Positions 28,306 to 38,724 are shown, counted from the first letter of the stretch. The stretch: DNA of 64,000 nucleotides from Flavobacteriaceae bacterium CRH (GCA_001507425.1 LMAJ01000001.1:62001-126000); one strand, 5' to 3'. Program-made: numbers and translations. Notes: generated from the sequence alone by a model not told the origin.

Positions 28306-28758
28306 ATGAATTTAAGTAACTTACAACCAGCTGAAGGGTCAACACATAATCAAAATAAAAGATTAGGTAGAGGAGAAGGTTCTGGAAAAGGTGGTACTTC
28401 TGCAAGAGGTCACAAAGGAGCAAAATCTCGTTCTGGTTATTCTAAAAAGATTGGTTTTGAGGGTGGGCAAATGCCACTTCAAAGACGTGTACCTAAGTTT
28501 GGTTTCACAAACATCAATCGTAAAGAATACGAAGGTGTTAATTTAGATACGCTTCAATTATTAGTAGACAATGGTGTAATTACTGATTCTGTTTCTATGA
28601 CAGATTTCGTAGCAAATCGTCTAGCTACCAAAAATGAAATCGTTAAGATTTTAGGTAGAGGAGAATTGAAAGCAAAATTAAAAGTAACTGCCCACAAATT
28701 TACTGCTACTGCAAAAGCTGCTATTGAAGCTGCTGGAGGAGAAGCTGTAACTATATAA
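28306..28758 (+). CDS. rplO: 50S ribosomal protein L15
   Basis: A 150-residue L15, a late assembly protein. NLQPAEGSTHNQNKRLGRGEGSGKGGTSARGHKG (in parts) and GGQMPLQRRVPKFGFTN are canonical. The C-terminal globular domain is complete. It ends 13 bases before secY. Confidence 0.97.
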   Translation: MNLSNLQPAEGSTHNQNKRLGRGEGSGKGGTSARGHKGAKSRSGYSKKIGFEGGQMPLQRRVPKFGFTNINRKEYEGVNLDTLQLLVDNGVITDSVSMTDFVANRLATKNEIVKILGRGELKAKLKVTAHKFTATAKAAIEAAGGEAVTI

Positions 28759-28771
28759 CTTATCTATTAAG

Positions 28772-30118
28772 ATGAAGAAATTTATTGAATCAATAAGTAA
28801 TGTTTGGAAAATCGAAGAACTGAAAAATAGAATCTTAATTACATTAGGATTGCTTTTAGTATATCGTTTTGGTGCACACGTAACGCTACCTGGAATTGAC
28901 GCAACTCAATTAACAGGTTTAGCGGGACAAACTAAAAATGGTTTGGGATCTATCCTAGACATGTTTACAGGGGGTGCTTTCTCTAAAGCTTCAGTTTTTG
29001 CTTTAGGTATTATGCCTTATATTTCTGCATCTATTGTTGTTCAGTTAATGGGAATTGCGATTCCTTATTTGCAAAAACTTCAAAACGATGGAGAGAGTGG
29101 TAGAAAAAAGATTAATCAAATCACTCGTTGGTTGACTATAGCTATTACACTGGTTCAAGGTCCAACTTATATCTATAATTTATACAGAACGTTACCTGGA
29201 AGTGCATTCTTACTAGGCTTTAATTCACCTGAATTTTTGTTCTCTTCTGTTATCATCTTAGTTACTGGTACTATTTTTGCTATGTGGCTTGGAGAAAAAA
29301 TTACGGATAAAGGTATTGGAAATGGAATTTCATTATTGATTATGGTTGGTATCTTAGCTCGCTTACCGCAAGCTTTTATACAAGAATTTACAACCAGAGT
29401 TACCAATAACAATGGAGGTCCAATGTTGTTAGTTATTGAAATTATTGTGTGGTTATTAGTAATCATTGCTTGTGTATTGCTTACAATGGCAGTACGTAGA
29501 ATTCCGGTTCAATACGCTCGTCGTACAACAACAGGAGATTACGAGCAAGATTTAGCTGGTGGTAATAGACAATGGATTCCTCTTAAGCTTAATGCTTCTG
29601 GAGTTATGCCAATCATTTTTGCTCAGGCAATTATGTTTATACCTGCAGCTGTAGCCGGATTGTCTAAATCAGACACATCACAATCTATTGTTGGAGCATT
29701 TAGTAATATCTTCGGATTTTGGTATAATTTTGTTTTTGCAACTTTAATTATTGTATTTACATTCTTTTATACTGCAATCACTGTACCTACTAACAAAATG
29801 GCCGATGATTTAAAAAGAAGTGGTGGTTTTATTCCTGGCGTTCGTCCGGGTGCTGAAACTTCAGACTTCCTTGATAAAGTGATGTCTTTAATAACTTTCC
29901 CAGGATCTTTATTCCTTGCTTTGATTGCTGTGTTTCCAGCTATTGTTGTAAGTATTATGGATGTACAACAATCTTGGGCAATGTTTTTTGGAGGTACCTC
30001 ATTAATAATTATGGTTGGAGTTGCAATAGATACTATTCAACAAATCAATTCATACTTGTTAAACAAACATTATGATGGTTTAATGAAGACTGGTAAAAAT
30101 AGAAAAGCGGTAGCTTAA
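28772..30118 (+). CDS. secY: Preprotein translocase subunit SecY
   Basis: A 448-residue integral membrane protein forming the SecYEG channel. Ten hydrophobic segments are visible. The plug-region sequence [35 protein letters not shown] (in parts), the [14 protein letters not shown] segment and the cytosolic loop [10 protein letters not shown], which meets SecA and the ribosome, are conserved. It is embedded in the operon in the standard place between rplO and infA. No adk or map gene follows, unlike in many Gram-positive genomes. Confidence 0.98.
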   Translation: MKKFIESISNVWKIEELKNRILITLGLLLVYRFGAHVTLPGIDATQLTGLAGQTKNGLGSILDMFTGGAFSKASVFALGIMPYISASIVVQLMGIAIPYLQKLQNDGESGRKKINQITRWLTIAITLVQGPTYIYNLYRTLPGSAFLLGFNSPEFLFSSVIILVTGTIFAMWLGEKITDKGIGNGISLLIMVGILARLPQAFIQEFTTRVTNNNGGPMLLVIEIIVWLLVIIACVLLTMAVRRIPVQYARRTTTGDYEQDLAGGNRQWIPLKLNASGVMPIIFAQAIMFIPAAVAGLSKSDTSQSIVGAFSNIFGFWYNFVFATLIIVFTFFYTAITVPTNKMADDLKRSGGFIPGVRPGAETSDFLDKVMSLITFPGSLFLALIAVFPAIVVSIMDVQQSWAMFFGGTSLIIMVGVAIDTIQQINSYLLNKHYDGLMKTGKNRKAVA

Positions 30119-30125
30119 TATATTT

Positions 30126-30341
30126 ATGGCAAAACAATCAGCAATAGAACAAGACGGATCAATCATCGAAGCATTATCAAATGCGATGTTCCGTGTAGAG
30201 TTAGAAAATGGACATATCGTAATTGCTCATATTTCTGGTAAAATGCGTATGCATTACATCAAATTATTACCTGGTGATAAAGTGAAACTAGAAATGAGTC
30301 CTTATGATTTGTCAAAAGCAAGAATTACTTATCGATATTAA
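30126..30341 (+). CDS. infA: Translation initiation factor IF-1
   Basis: A 71-residue OB-fold protein that binds the 30S A site during initiation. [30 protein letters not shown] (in parts), [36 protein letters not shown] (in parts) are canonical. It starts 7 bases after secY and ends 12 before rpmJ. Confidence 0.98.
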   Translation: MAKQSAIEQDGSIIEALSNAMFRVELENGHIVIAHISGKMRMHYIKLLPGDKVKLEMSPYDLSKARITYRY

Positions 30342-30353
30342 AGGATATTCACT

Positions 30354-30470
30354 ATGAAAGTTAGAGCATCAGTAAAAAAGAGAAGTCCCGAGTGCATCAT
30401 TGTGCGTAGAAAAGGGAGATTGTACGTAATAAACAAAAAGAATCCTAGATTTAAACAAAGACAAGGATAA
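30354..30470 (+). CDS. rpmJ: 50S ribosomal protein L36, zinc-free form
   Basis: A 38-codon gene with an ATG at 30354 and a TAA at 30468-30470. The protein starts [20 protein letters not shown] and ends [12 protein letters not shown], an unmistakable L36. Only Cys14 remains of the usual three-Cys-one-His zinc site, so this is the C-minus form. It is 12 bases after infA and 2 bases before rpsM, the standard position at the spc/alpha junction. Confidence 0.95.
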   Translation: MKVRASVKKRSPECIIVRRKGRLYVINKKNPRFKQRQG

Positions 30471-30472
30471 TT

Positions 30473-30847
30473 ATGGCAAGAATAGCAGGGGTAGATATCC
30501 CAAAAAATAAAAGAGGTGTTATAGCACTTACCTATATCTTTGGATTAGGAAGAAGTAGAGCTATTGAGATTTTAGAAAAAGCTCAAGTTAGCCAAGACAA
30601 AAAAGTTCAAGATTGGAATGATGATGAGATCGGAGCAATTCGTGATGCTGTTTCATTTTACAAAATTGAAGGAGAATTACGTTCAGAAGTTTCTTTAAAC
30701 ATCAAACGTTTAATGGATATTGGTTGTTACAGAGGTATCCGTCATAGATCTGGTCTTCCGTTAAGAGGACAAAGAACTAAAAACAACTCTAGAACAAGAA
30801 AAGGTAAAAGAAAAACTGTTGCTAACAAGAAAAAAGCAACTAAATAA
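30473..30847 (+). CDS. rpsM: 30S ribosomal protein S13
   Basis: A 124-residue S13, a 30S head protein contacting the P-site tRNA through its C-terminal tail. [62 protein letters not shown] (in parts) are canonical. In E. coli the alpha operon repressor pseudoknot lies in front of this gene; here rpmJ ends only 2 bases upstream, so that element cannot be present in the same place. Confidence 0.98.
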   Translation: MARIAGVDIPKNKRGVIALTYIFGLGRSRAIEILEKAQVSQDKKVQDWNDDEIGAIRDAVSFYKIEGELRSEVSLNIKRLMDIGCYRGIRHRSGLPLRGQRTKNNSRTRKGKRKTVANKKKATK

Positions 30848-30855
30848 TAAGTAAT

Positions 30856-31239
30856 ATGGCTAAAGCAACTGCAAAAAAACGTAAAGTTATCGTTGAATCA
30901 ACGGGAGAAGCTCATATTTCTGCTACCTTCAATAACATCATTATTTCTTTGACAAACAAAAAAGGTGAAGTTATTTCTTGGTCTTCAGCTGGTAAAATGG
31001 GTTTTAGAGGTTCTAAAAAGAATACTCCATACGCAGCCCAAATGGCAGCAGAAGATTGTAGTAAAGTAGCTCTTGAAGCTGGACTTAAAAAAGTAAAAGT
31101 TTATGTAAAAGGACCAGGAAACGGACGTGAGTCTGCTATCCGTTCTATTCATAACGGTGGAATTGAAGTTACTGAGATTATCGATGTTACTCCAATGCCT
31201 CACAACGGATGTCGTCCTCCAAAGAGACGTAGAGTTTAA
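30856..31239 (+). CDS. rpsK: 30S ribosomal protein S11
   Basis: A 127-residue S11 in the 30S platform near the Shine-Dalgarno helix. The central [27 protein letters not shown] and the C-terminal [19 protein letters not shown] (in parts) are canonical; the Asn-Gly in PHNGCRPP is the classical isoaspartate site. It is followed by a 94-base structured spacer before rpsD. Confidence 0.98.
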   Translation: MAKATAKKRKVIVESTGEAHISATFNNIIISLTNKKGEVISWSSAGKMGFRGSKKNTPYAAQMAAEDCSKVALEAGLKKVKVYVKGPGNGRESAIRSIHNGGIEVTEIIDVTPMPHNGCRPPKRRRV

Positions 31240-31261
31240 TTTTATTTATTCATAGTATAAC

Positions 31262-31315
31262 AAGGTAGAATATAGATTATCGAAGGATTTGACCTGAATT
31301 CATAATCTCTACCTT
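31262..31315 (+). promoter_or_regulatory. Structured RNA leader candidate before rpsD
   Basis: The outer stem AAGGTAGA (31262-31269) pairs perfectly with TCTACCTT (31308-31315). After a 5-base bulge on the 5' side, GATTAT (31275-31280) pairs with ATAATC (31302-31307). GAA (31282-31284) can pair with TTC (31299-31301), leaving a 14-base apical loop. No T tract follows directly. The structure ends 18 bases before the ATG of S4, a protein that represses translation through mRNA structures in other bacteria, so an autoregulatory S4-binding element is a reasonable inference. Confidence 0.55.
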
Positions 31316-31333
31316 AAATTTAATTTTTTAGAA

Positions 31334-31939
31334 ATGGCAAGATATACTGGTCCAAAAACTAGAATTGCTCGTAAATTTGGCGAGGCAATCTTCGGAGATG
31401 ATAAATCTTTCGAAAAAAGAAATTACCCACCTGGACAACACGGGATGGCTAAAAAAAGAGGTAAAAAATCTGAGTACGCTGTTCAGTTAATGGAAAAGCA
31501 AAAAGCTAAATATTCTTATGGAATTTTAGAAAAACAATTCAGAAATTTATTCAAAAAAGCATCAGCTACTAAAGGAGTTACTGGTGAAGTTCTTTTACAA
31601 TTATGTGAAGCAAGATTAGATAATGTTGTTTTTAGAATGGGTATTGCTCCTTCTAGAAGAGGTGCTAGACAATTAGTTTCTCACAGACACATTACTGTTA
31701 ATGGTGAAGTTGTAAATATCGCTTCTTACCACCTTAAAGCTGGTGATAAAGTTGCAGTTCGTGAAAAATCTAAATCTTTAGAGGCTATCGAACGTTCTTT
31801 ATCAAATTCAAGTCATGTTTATGAATGGATTACTTGGAATCAAGATCTTAAAGAAGGGACTTTTGTTTCTGTACCTGCGAGACTTCAAATTCCAGAAAAC
31901 ATTAAAGAACAATTAATCGTAGAGTTGTACAACAAATAA
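31334..31939 (+). CDS. rpsD: 30S ribosomal protein S4, zinc-free form
   Basis: A 201-residue S4, a primary assembly protein and often an autogenous regulator. [25 protein letters not shown] and the S4 RNA-binding domain [31 protein letters not shown] (in parts) are canonical. The N-terminal zinc-knuckle cysteines are absent, so it is a C-minus form. It is preceded by a 94-base spacer with a long hairpin and followed by rpoA after 21 bases. Confidence 0.98.
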   Translation: MARYTGPKTRIARKFGEAIFGDDKSFEKRNYPPGQHGMAKKRGKKSEYAVQLMEKQKAKYSYGILEKQFRNLFKKASATKGVTGEVLLQLCEARLDNVVFRMGIAPSRRGARQLVSHRHITVNGEVVNIASYHLKAGDKVAVREKSKSLEAIERSLSNSSHVYEWITWNQDLKEGTFVSVPARLQIPENIKEQLIVELYNK

Positions 31940-31960
31940 TAATTGACTTAGTCGAAATTT

Positions 31961-32953
31961 ATGGCAATATTTAATTTTCAAAAGCCCGATAAAGTTATCA
32001 TGATCGATTCAACCGATTTTGAAGGTAAATTCGAATTTAGACCTTTAGAACCTGGTTATGGATTGACAGTTGGTAATGCACTTAGAAGAGTTTTGCTTTC
32101 AGCATTAGAAGGTTATGCAATTACATCTGTTCGTATCGAAGGTGTAGATCATGAGTTTTCTACTATTTCAGGTGTTGTTGAAGATGTTACCGAAATTATC
32201 CTTAATCTAAAACAAGTACGTTTCAAACGTCAAATTGAAGATATCGATAATGAAGCAGTTACAATTTCTGTTTCTGGTAAAGATCAATTAACGGCAGGTG
32301 ATTTTCAAAAATTTATCTCAGGTTTTCAAGTTCTGAACCCAGACCTTGTTATCTGTAATTTAGATTCTAAAATCAAATTGAACTTCGATTTAACAATCGA
32401 AAAAGGTAGAGGATATGTTCCTGCTGAGGAGAACAAAAAACAGAACGCTGCAATTGGTACTATTTTTACAGACTCTATTTTTACTCCGGTAAAAAATGTA
32501 AAATATGCAATTGAAAACTTCCGTGTTGAGCAAAAAACAGATTACGAAAAATTAGTTTTTGAAATCAAAACTGATGGATCTATTAATCCAAAAGATGCTC
32601 TTACTGAAGCGGCCAAAGTTTTAATTCACCACTTCATGTTATTTTCTGACGAAAGAATTACACTCGAGGCTGACGAAATTGCACAAACAGAATCGTATGA
32701 TGAAGAGTCATTGCATATGAGACAATTGCTTAAAACTAAGCTTGTTGATATGGATTTATCTGTGAGAGCATTAAATTGCTTGAAAGCGGCTGAAGTTGAT
32801 ACACTTGGTGATTTAGTATCGTTCAATAAAAATGACCTAATGAAATTCCGTAATTTTGGTAAAAAATCTTTAACTGAACTTGATGAACTTGTTGCAGTTA
32901 AAAATTTAACTTTCGGGATGGATTTAGCTAAATACAAATTAGATAAAGAATAA
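31961..32953 (+). CDS. rpoA: DNA-directed RNA polymerase subunit alpha
   Basis: A 330-residue alpha subunit. The N-terminal dimerisation/assembly domain has [24 protein letters not shown] (in parts, about 32-55), and the C-terminal DNA-binding domain has [25 protein letters not shown] sequence with the [12 protein letters not shown] helix-hairpin-helix (about 295-307). A normal linker separates the two. It lies between rpsD and rplQ as in the classical alpha operon. Confidence 0.98.
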   Translation: MAIFNFQKPDKVIMIDSTDFEGKFEFRPLEPGYGLTVGNALRRVLLSALEGYAITSVRIEGVDHEFSTISGVVEDVTEIILNLKQVRFKRQIEDIDNEAVTISVSGKDQLTAGDFQKFISGFQVLNPDLVICNLDSKIKLNFDLTIEKGRGYVPAEENKKQNAAIGTIFTDSIFTPVKNVKYAIENFRVEQKTDYEKLVFEIKTDGSINPKDALTEAAKVLIHHFMLFSDERITLEADEIAQTESYDEESLHMRQLLKTKLVDMDLSVRALNCLKAAEVDTLGDLVSFNKNDLMKFRNFGKKSLTELDELVAVKNLTFGMDLAKYKLDKE

Positions 32954-32956
32954 TTC

Positions 32957-32974
32957 AATCCCGCTTGCGGGATT
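32957..32974 (+). promoter_or_regulatory. CTTG-loop hairpin between rpoA and rplQ
   Basis: A 7-bp perfect stem AATCCCG / CGGGATT is capped by CTTG, whose RNA form (CUUG) is a known extra-stable tetraloop. It starts 4 bases after the rpoA stop and ends 15 bases before the rplQ ATG. No T tract follows, so it may be a processing or stability element rather than a terminator. Confidence 0.7.
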
Positions 32975-32989
32975 AAATTTAAAATAGCA

Positions 32990-33481
32990 ATGAGACACGG
33001 AAAAAAATTCAATCACTTAAGCAGACAGACTGGACATAGAAAAGCTATGTTGGCTAATATGGCTTGTTCTCTTATTGAGCACAAACGTATTAACACTACT
33101 GTTGCTAAAGCTAAAGCGCTTAAACAATTCGTTGAGCCTTTAATCACAAAATCAAAAGAAGATACGACTCACAATCGTCGTATTGTTTTTGCTTACTTAC
33201 GTAGCAAATATGCTGTAACTGACTTGTTCAGAGACGTAGCTGCTAAAGTTGGAGACCGTCCAGGTGGATACACTCGTATCATTAAAGTTGGAAATCGTTT
33301 GGGAGATAATGCTGATATGGCAATGATCGAACTTGTAGATTTCAATGAACTTTACAATGGAGGTAAAAAAGAAGTTAAAAAAGCAAAAAGCCGTCGTGGT
33401 GGTAAAGCAAAAAAAGCTGAGGAGACTACTCCTGAAGCTCCAGCTGCTGAATCAGAATCGACTACTGAAGCTTCTGAATAA
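32990..33481 (+). CDS. rplQ: 50S ribosomal protein L17
   Basis: A 163-residue L17 at the tunnel exit. [31 protein letters not shown] (in parts) and [29 protein letters not shown] (in parts) are canonical. After residue about 122 there is a low-complexity Lys/Ala/Glu tail of about 40 residues ([15 protein letters not shown], then Glu/Ala-rich) that E. coli L17 (127 residues) lacks. Last gene of the ribosomal operon, followed by a strong terminator. Confidence 0.98.
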   Translation: MRHGKKFNHLSRQTGHRKAMLANMACSLIEHKRINTTVAKAKALKQFVEPLITKSKEDTTHNRRIVFAYLRSKYAVTDLFRDVAAKVGDRPGGYTRIIKVGNRLGDNADMAMIELVDFNELYNGGKKEVKKAKSRRGGKAKKAEETTPEAPAAESESTTEASE

Positions 33482-33509
33482 TTATGAAAGTAATGATTCT
33501 ATAGAAATC

Positions 33510-33545
33510 AAGGATAAGCTAATTTTTAGTTTATCCTTTTTTTTT
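33510..33545 (+). terminator. Intrinsic terminator of the ribosomal super-operon
   Basis: A 13-bp stem AAGGATAAGCTAA / TTAGTTTATCCTT with one G-T wobble and a short T loop is followed by seven further T. It lies 28 bases after the rplQ stop. Confidence 0.9.
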
Positions 33546-33626
33546 GGATTTTTTTTAAATGAAGTTAAAATTTAACTTATTTCAGTAGTATGGTTTTATT
33601 TTTATCAACGAAATTTTTAAAAAATC

Positions 33627-33657
33627 TTGGAAGCACTCTTTTAAAGAAGTAAATTTG
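33627..33657 (+). promoter_or_regulatory. Promoter of carA
   Basis: TTG at 33627-33629 and TAAATTTG at 33650-33657, with a 20-base spacer, fit the consensus. The predicted leader is about 70 bases with no clear attenuator or riboswitch. Confidence 0.75.
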
Positions 33658-33730
33658 CAAAATATCTAATTACAAATGAAATGAGCTATGCGAGTTTCAG
33701 GAACCAATTAAAAACAATACAAATTAAAGA

Positions 33731-34849
33731 ATGAAATACACAACACGACAAAGCGCCATTTTATTACTAAGTGATGGGACAATTTTTCATGGAAAATCTA
33801 TCGGTATTAGCGGTAAGACTTTTGGTGAGGTTTGTTTTAATACTGGAATGACAGGTTATCAGGAGATTTTTACAGATCCTTCTTATTTTGGTCAAATTAT
33901 GGTGGCTACCAATGCGCACATTGGAAACTATGGTGTTAATGATTTGGAAATTGAATCTGATAGCATCAAAATTGCGGGTTTAGTTTGTAAAAACTTCAGT
34001 TTTAATTATTCAAGAGAAGATTCATCAGGAAGTTTAGAAGATTATTTTACTAAACAAAATTTAATCTGCATTTCTGATGTCGACACAAGAGCTCTTGTAA
34101 GTTATATTCGTGATAATGGAGCAATGAATGCTGTTATTTGTACAGACGGAACTTCAATTGAAGATTTGAAAAAAGAATTGGCTAATGTGCCAAACATGGA
34201 AGGTTTAGAGTTGGCATCAAAAGTTTCAACTACTGAACCTTATTTTTTTGGAGATGAGAACGCAACTTATAAAATTTCGGCTTTAGATCTTGGGATCAAA
34301 AAGAATATTTTGAGAAATCTGGCTAAAAGAGATTGCTATATAAAAGTTTTTCCATACAACGCAACGTATAAAGATTTAGCTGAATTTAATCCGGATGGAT
34401 ATTTCTTGTCAAATGGACCTGGAGATCCAGATCCTCTTTTTGACGCTATTGAAGTAGCAAAAGAAATTTTAGCAAACGATAATCCTTTATTTGGAATTTG
34501 TTTAGGTCACCAGATCATTGCTTTGGCAAATGGGGTTCAAACTTATAAAATGTTTAACGGGCACAGAGGAATTAATCATCCGGTAAAAAATATCATTACA
34601 GGAAAAGGTGAGATTACTTCTCAGAATCATGGTTTTGCTGTAAATAAAGAACAGCTGGATAATCATCCTGATCTAGAGATTACGCATTTGCACTTAAATG
34701 ATGAAACTGTCGCTGGTATGCGTATGAAAAATATGAACTGTTTTTCAGTACAATATCATCCGGAAGCTAGTCCCGGACCACACGATTCATCTTATTTGTT
34801 CGATCAGTTTGTTGAGAATATAAAACTAGTTACCGCTAAAACGATATAG
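33731..34849 (+). CDS. carA: Carbamoyl-phosphate synthase small subunit
   Basis: A 372-residue glutamine amidotransferase subunit that hydrolyses glutamine and passes ammonia to CarB for carbamoyl phosphate, the precursor of pyrimidines and arginine. The N-terminal CPSase domain has GMTGYQEIFTDPSYFGQI (in parts); the class I amidotransferase domain has the nucleophile Cys in FGICLGHQ and the His-Glu pair in YHPEASPGPHDS. The length is standard. carB is not adjacent; the next gene is eno. Confidence 0.97.
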   Translation: MKYTTRQSAILLLSDGTIFHGKSIGISGKTFGEVCFNTGMTGYQEIFTDPSYFGQIMVATNAHIGNYGVNDLEIESDSIKIAGLVCKNFSFNYSREDSSGSLEDYFTKQNLICISDVDTRALVSYIRDNGAMNAVICTDGTSIEDLKKELANVPNMEGLELASKVSTTEPYFFGDENATYKISALDLGIKKNILRNLAKRDCYIKVFPYNATYKDLAEFNPDGYFLSNGPGDPDPLFDAIEVAKEILANDNPLFGICLGHQIIALANGVQTYKMFNGHRGINHPVKNIITGKGEITSQNHGFAVNKEQLDNHPDLEITHLHLNDETVAGMRMKNMNCFSVQYHPEASPGPHDSSYLFDQFVENIKLVTAKTI

Positions 34850-34928
34850 TTAATAAATAAAGAGGTTTAATAGCTAGAATGCGTTTTTGCTATTGAATAT
34901 TTTTATAATTTCGAAAAAAAATATATAA

Positions 34929-36245
<1,317 letters not shown>

Positions 36246-36269
36246 TTGTAAGAGATATATCTTGAAATT

Positions 36270-36301
36270 AAACCATTCGTTTTAGCGAATGGTTTTTTTT
36301 T
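36270..36301 (+). terminator. Intrinsic terminator of eno
   Basis: A 9-10-bp perfect stem AACCATTCG / CGAATGGTT with the 6-base loop TTTTAG is followed by a run of T. It lies 24 bases after the eno stop. Confidence 0.92.
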
Positions 36302-36355
36302 GGAGTTTTAACAAATTCATAGCAGTATTCTTTTTTTAATTAGTCTTAAATTCCT

Positions 36356-36363
36356 TAGATTTG
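36356..36363 (+). promoter_or_regulatory. Candidate -7 element of gltA
   Basis: TAGATTTG matches TAnnTTTG and lies 37 bases before the gltA ATG. The -33 region is T-rich without a clear TTG. Confidence 0.5.
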
Positions 36364-36400
36364 ATAAATTATTATTTTAAAGATTTATTTCTCATATATT

Positions 36401-37678
36401 ATGTCAAAAATAGCTACATTAGAAGTAGATGGTCAAAAAATTGAACTTCCGGTAATCACAGGAAGCGAAAATGAATCAGCTATCGATATTAACAAATTAC
36501 GTGATTTAACTGGTATTATTACAATCGATCCGGGATATAAAAATTCTGGTTCTTGTAAAAGTGAAATCACTTTCTTAGACGGAGAATTAGGAATTTTGCG
36601 TTATAGAGGGTACTCAATTGAAGATTTAGCTGAAAAAGCTAGTTTTCTTGAAGTATCATATCTTTTAATTTTTGGTGAATTACCAACAGCTCAGGAATTA
36701 GAGCAGTTTGAAAATGGTATTAAAAAACATACTTTGGTAAACGAAGAAATGAAAAATATCATTGATGGTTTTCCAAAAACAGCACATCCAATGGGTGTAT
36801 TGTCTGCTTTAACAAGTGCTTTAACAGCATTTAATCCAAAAGCGGTAAATGTTGACAATGAAAAAGAAATGTATGAAGCCATTTGTAAAACAATGGGTAA
36901 ATTTCTTGTGATTGCTACATGGACTTATAGAAAATCTATGGGATATCCATTAAATTATTATGATAATACAACTGGTTATGTAGATAATTTTATGCAATTA
37001 ATGTTTAAATTACCTACAGGGCCTTATGCAGCAAACCCTACTATTGTTGATGCCTTAGACAAGTTATTTATTCTTCATGCAGATCATGAGCAAAACTGTT
37101 CTACATCTACAGTAAGAATGGTAGGTTCATCTCATGCTGGTCTATTTGCTTCTATTTCTGCAGGAGTTTCTGCACTTTGGGGACCACTTCATGGAGGAGC
37201 TAATCAGGCAGTTCTTGAAATGTTAGAAGAAATAAATAAAGATGGTGGAGATACTGATAAGTTTTTAGCGAAAGCAAAAGATAAAAATGATCCTTTCCGT
37301 TTAATGGGATTTGGTCACAGAGTTTATAAAAACTTTGATCCAAGAGCAAAAATCATTAAAAAAGCAGCTAAAGAAGTATTAGAAACTTTAGGTGTTGATG
37401 ATCCGATTTTAGAAATTGCAAAAAAATTAGAAGCTGCAGCTCTGGAAGATGATTATTTTAAATCAAGAAATTTATATCCAAATGTTGATTTCTACTCTGG
37501 AATTATTTACAGAGCATTAGGAATCCCTACTGATATGTTTACCGTAATGTTTGCTATTGGTAGATTGCCAGGTTGGATTGCACAATGGAAAGAAATGCGT
37601 GAAAATAAAGAACCAATAGGAAGACCTAGACAAATTTATACAGGACATCCTTTGAGAGACTTTAAGCCTAACAAATAA
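36401..37678 (+). CDS. gltA: Citrate synthase
   Basis: A 425-residue citrate synthase of the Gram-negative hexameric type, condensing acetyl-CoA and oxaloacetate at entry to the TCA cycle. The N-terminal small beta domain (TIDPGYKNSGSCKSEITFLDG in parts) is present; catalytic residues lie in LHADHEQNCSTSTVR, the His of GPLHGGANQ and the Asp in NVDFYSG, with GFGHRVYK preceding. Flanked by its own promoter element and a strong terminator, so it is probably monocistronic. Confidence 0.97.
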   Translation: MSKIATLEVDGQKIELPVITGSENESAIDINKLRDLTGIITIDPGYKNSGSCKSEITFLDGELGILRYRGYSIEDLAEKASFLEVSYLLIFGELPTAQELEQFENGIKKHTLVNEEMKNIIDGFPKTAHPMGVLSALTSALTAFNPKAVNVDNEKEMYEAICKTMGKFLVIATWTYRKSMGYPLNYYDNTTGYVDNFMQLMFKLPTGPYAANPTIVDALDKLFILHADHEQNCSTSTVRMVGSSHAGLFASISAGVSALWGPLHGGANQAVLEMLEEINKDGGDTDKFLAKAKDKNDPFRLMGFGHRVYKNFDPRAKIIKKAAKEVLETLGVDDPILEIAKKLEAAALEDDYFKSRNLYPNVDFYSGIIYRALGIPTDMFTVMFAIGRLPGWIAQWKEMRENKEPIGRPRQIYTGHPLRDFKPNK

Positions 37679-37687
37679 AATAACTTT

Positions 37688-37718
37688 AAAAGCTTCACTT
37701 AACTGTGAAGCTTTTTTT
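37688..37718 (+). terminator. Intrinsic terminator of gltA
   Basis: An 11-bp perfect stem AAAAGCTTCAC / GTGAAGCTTTT with the loop TTAACT runs into a T tract. The T tract overlaps the first base of the next promoter element. Confidence 0.92.
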
Positions 37719-37725
37719 ATATTTG
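37718..37725 (+). promoter_or_regulatory. Candidate -7 element of the deiminase-like gene
   Basis: TATATTTG is a perfect consensus match, 19 bases before the ATG at 37745 and directly adjoining the gltA terminator. A canonical -33 TTG is not present; the terminator stem occupies that place. Confidence 0.55.
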
Positions 37726-37744
37726 CCCAAAATATAATAAAGTT

Positions 37745-38659
37745 ATGTTGCAATTAAATGTAAAGAACGAAACATCAAGATTACGTGCAGTAGTTTTGGG
37801 TTCTGCTGTTCATAATGGGCCAACACCGTCTTTGGATGAAGCCTATGATCCTAAATCATTGGAACATATTAAAGCAGGAACTTATCCTCTTGAAAAAGAT
37901 ATGGTTCCTGAAATGGATGCTTTTAATGCCGTTTTTCAAAAATATGATGTTACTGTTTATCGTCCTGAAATGATAGAGAATTACAATCAGATTTTTGCAA
38001 GAGATATAGGTTTTGTGATTGATAATACTTTTATAAAATCGAATATTCTTCCTGACAGAGAACGTGAATTAGATGCGATTCAATATATAATTGATCAAAT
38101 GGATGTGCAAAAAGTGGTACGTCCGCCGGAAGAAGTTCATATCGAAGGTGGAGATGTTATGCTTTGGAATGATCATATTTTTATTGGTACTTATAAAGGG
38201 AGCGATTATAAAGATTATATCACAGCCAGAACTAATATGCATGGTGTCAACTTTATTAAAAACCTGTTCCCAAATAAAATTGTCAAAGAATTTGATTTAG
38301 TGAAATCTAAATTAGAAGCCCGCGACAACGCTTTGCATTTAGATTGTTGTTTTCAGCCCGTTGGAAAAAACAAGGGAATTATTTATAAAAGAGGTTTTCG
38401 TGAAGAAGCTGATTATTTGTATTTGGTAAATCTTTTTGGGAAAGAAAATTTATTTCATATTGAAAGAAATGAAATGTATAATATGTTTTCGAATGTTTTT
38501 TCTATTGATGAAAATGTAGTTGTTTCAGAAAAAAACTTTACCAGATTAAATAACTGGCTGCGTTCTAATGGTTTTACTGTTGAAGAAATTCCATACGCTG
38601 AAATTGCAAAGCAAGAAGGTTTGCTAAGGTGTTCAACTTTGCCATTAATTAGAGATTAG
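37745..38659 (+). CDS. Guanidino-group-modifying enzyme (arginine deiminase / DDAH / amidinotransferase-like)
   Basis: A 304-residue protein of the pentein superfamily. Probable catalytic residues are EGGD (134-137), His198 in ALHLD and Cys296 in LLRCSTLP; FARDIGFV (85-92) is the conserved substrate-loop region. This Glu-His-Cys set hydrolyses or transfers the amidino group of arginine or a methylarginine. The exact reaction (arginine deiminase, dimethylarginine hydrolase or amidinotransferase) cannot be fixed from sequence. It is followed by a second pentein gene, ctlX, 65 bases downstream, which suggests a shared role in arginine or citrulline metabolism. Confidence 0.82.
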   Translation: MLQLNVKNETSRLRAVVLGSAVHNGPTPSLDEAYDPKSLEHIKAGTYPLEKDMVPEMDAFNAVFQKYDVTVYRPEMIENYNQIFARDIGFVIDNTFIKSNILPDRERELDAIQYIIDQMDVQKVVRPPEEVHIEGGDVMLWNDHIFIGTYKGSDYKDYITARTNMHGVNFIKNLFPNKIVKEFDLVKSKLEARDNALHLDCCFQPVGKNKGIIYKRGFREEADYLYLVNLFGKENLFHIERNEMYNMFSNVFSIDENVVVSEKNFTRLNNWLRSNGFTVEEIPYAEIAKQEGLLRCSTLPLIRD

Positions 38660-38665
38660 AAAAAA

Positions 38666-38708
38666 GTTTCAGGCAGATTTCAAGTTCTAACAACTTGAAA
38701 CCTGAAAC
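38666..38708. repeat. Bulged inverted repeat between the two pentein genes
   Basis: The outer arms GTTTCAGG / CCTGAAAC and inner arms TTTCAAGTT / AACTTGAAA form a 17-bp stem with a 4-base bulge (CAGA) and a 5-base loop. On the plus strand A runs flank it on both sides, so it has no U tract in the direction of the genes. On the minus strand it would look like a terminator, but no minus-strand gene ends here. It may be a dispersed intergenic repeat. Confidence 0.7.
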
Positions 38709-38724
38709 AAAAAAACATATAAAC

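Noticed and set aside
19842..33481. Possible tRNA or riboswitch in operon spacers
   Set aside because: Apart from the three hairpins reported, spacers are too short, and no cloverleaf or known aptamer pattern was seen.
33345..33575. Plus-strand frame of 76 codons over the end of rplQ
   Set aside because: It is out of frame with rplQ, Lys/Leu-biased because of the A-rich tail of L17, and runs through the terminator.
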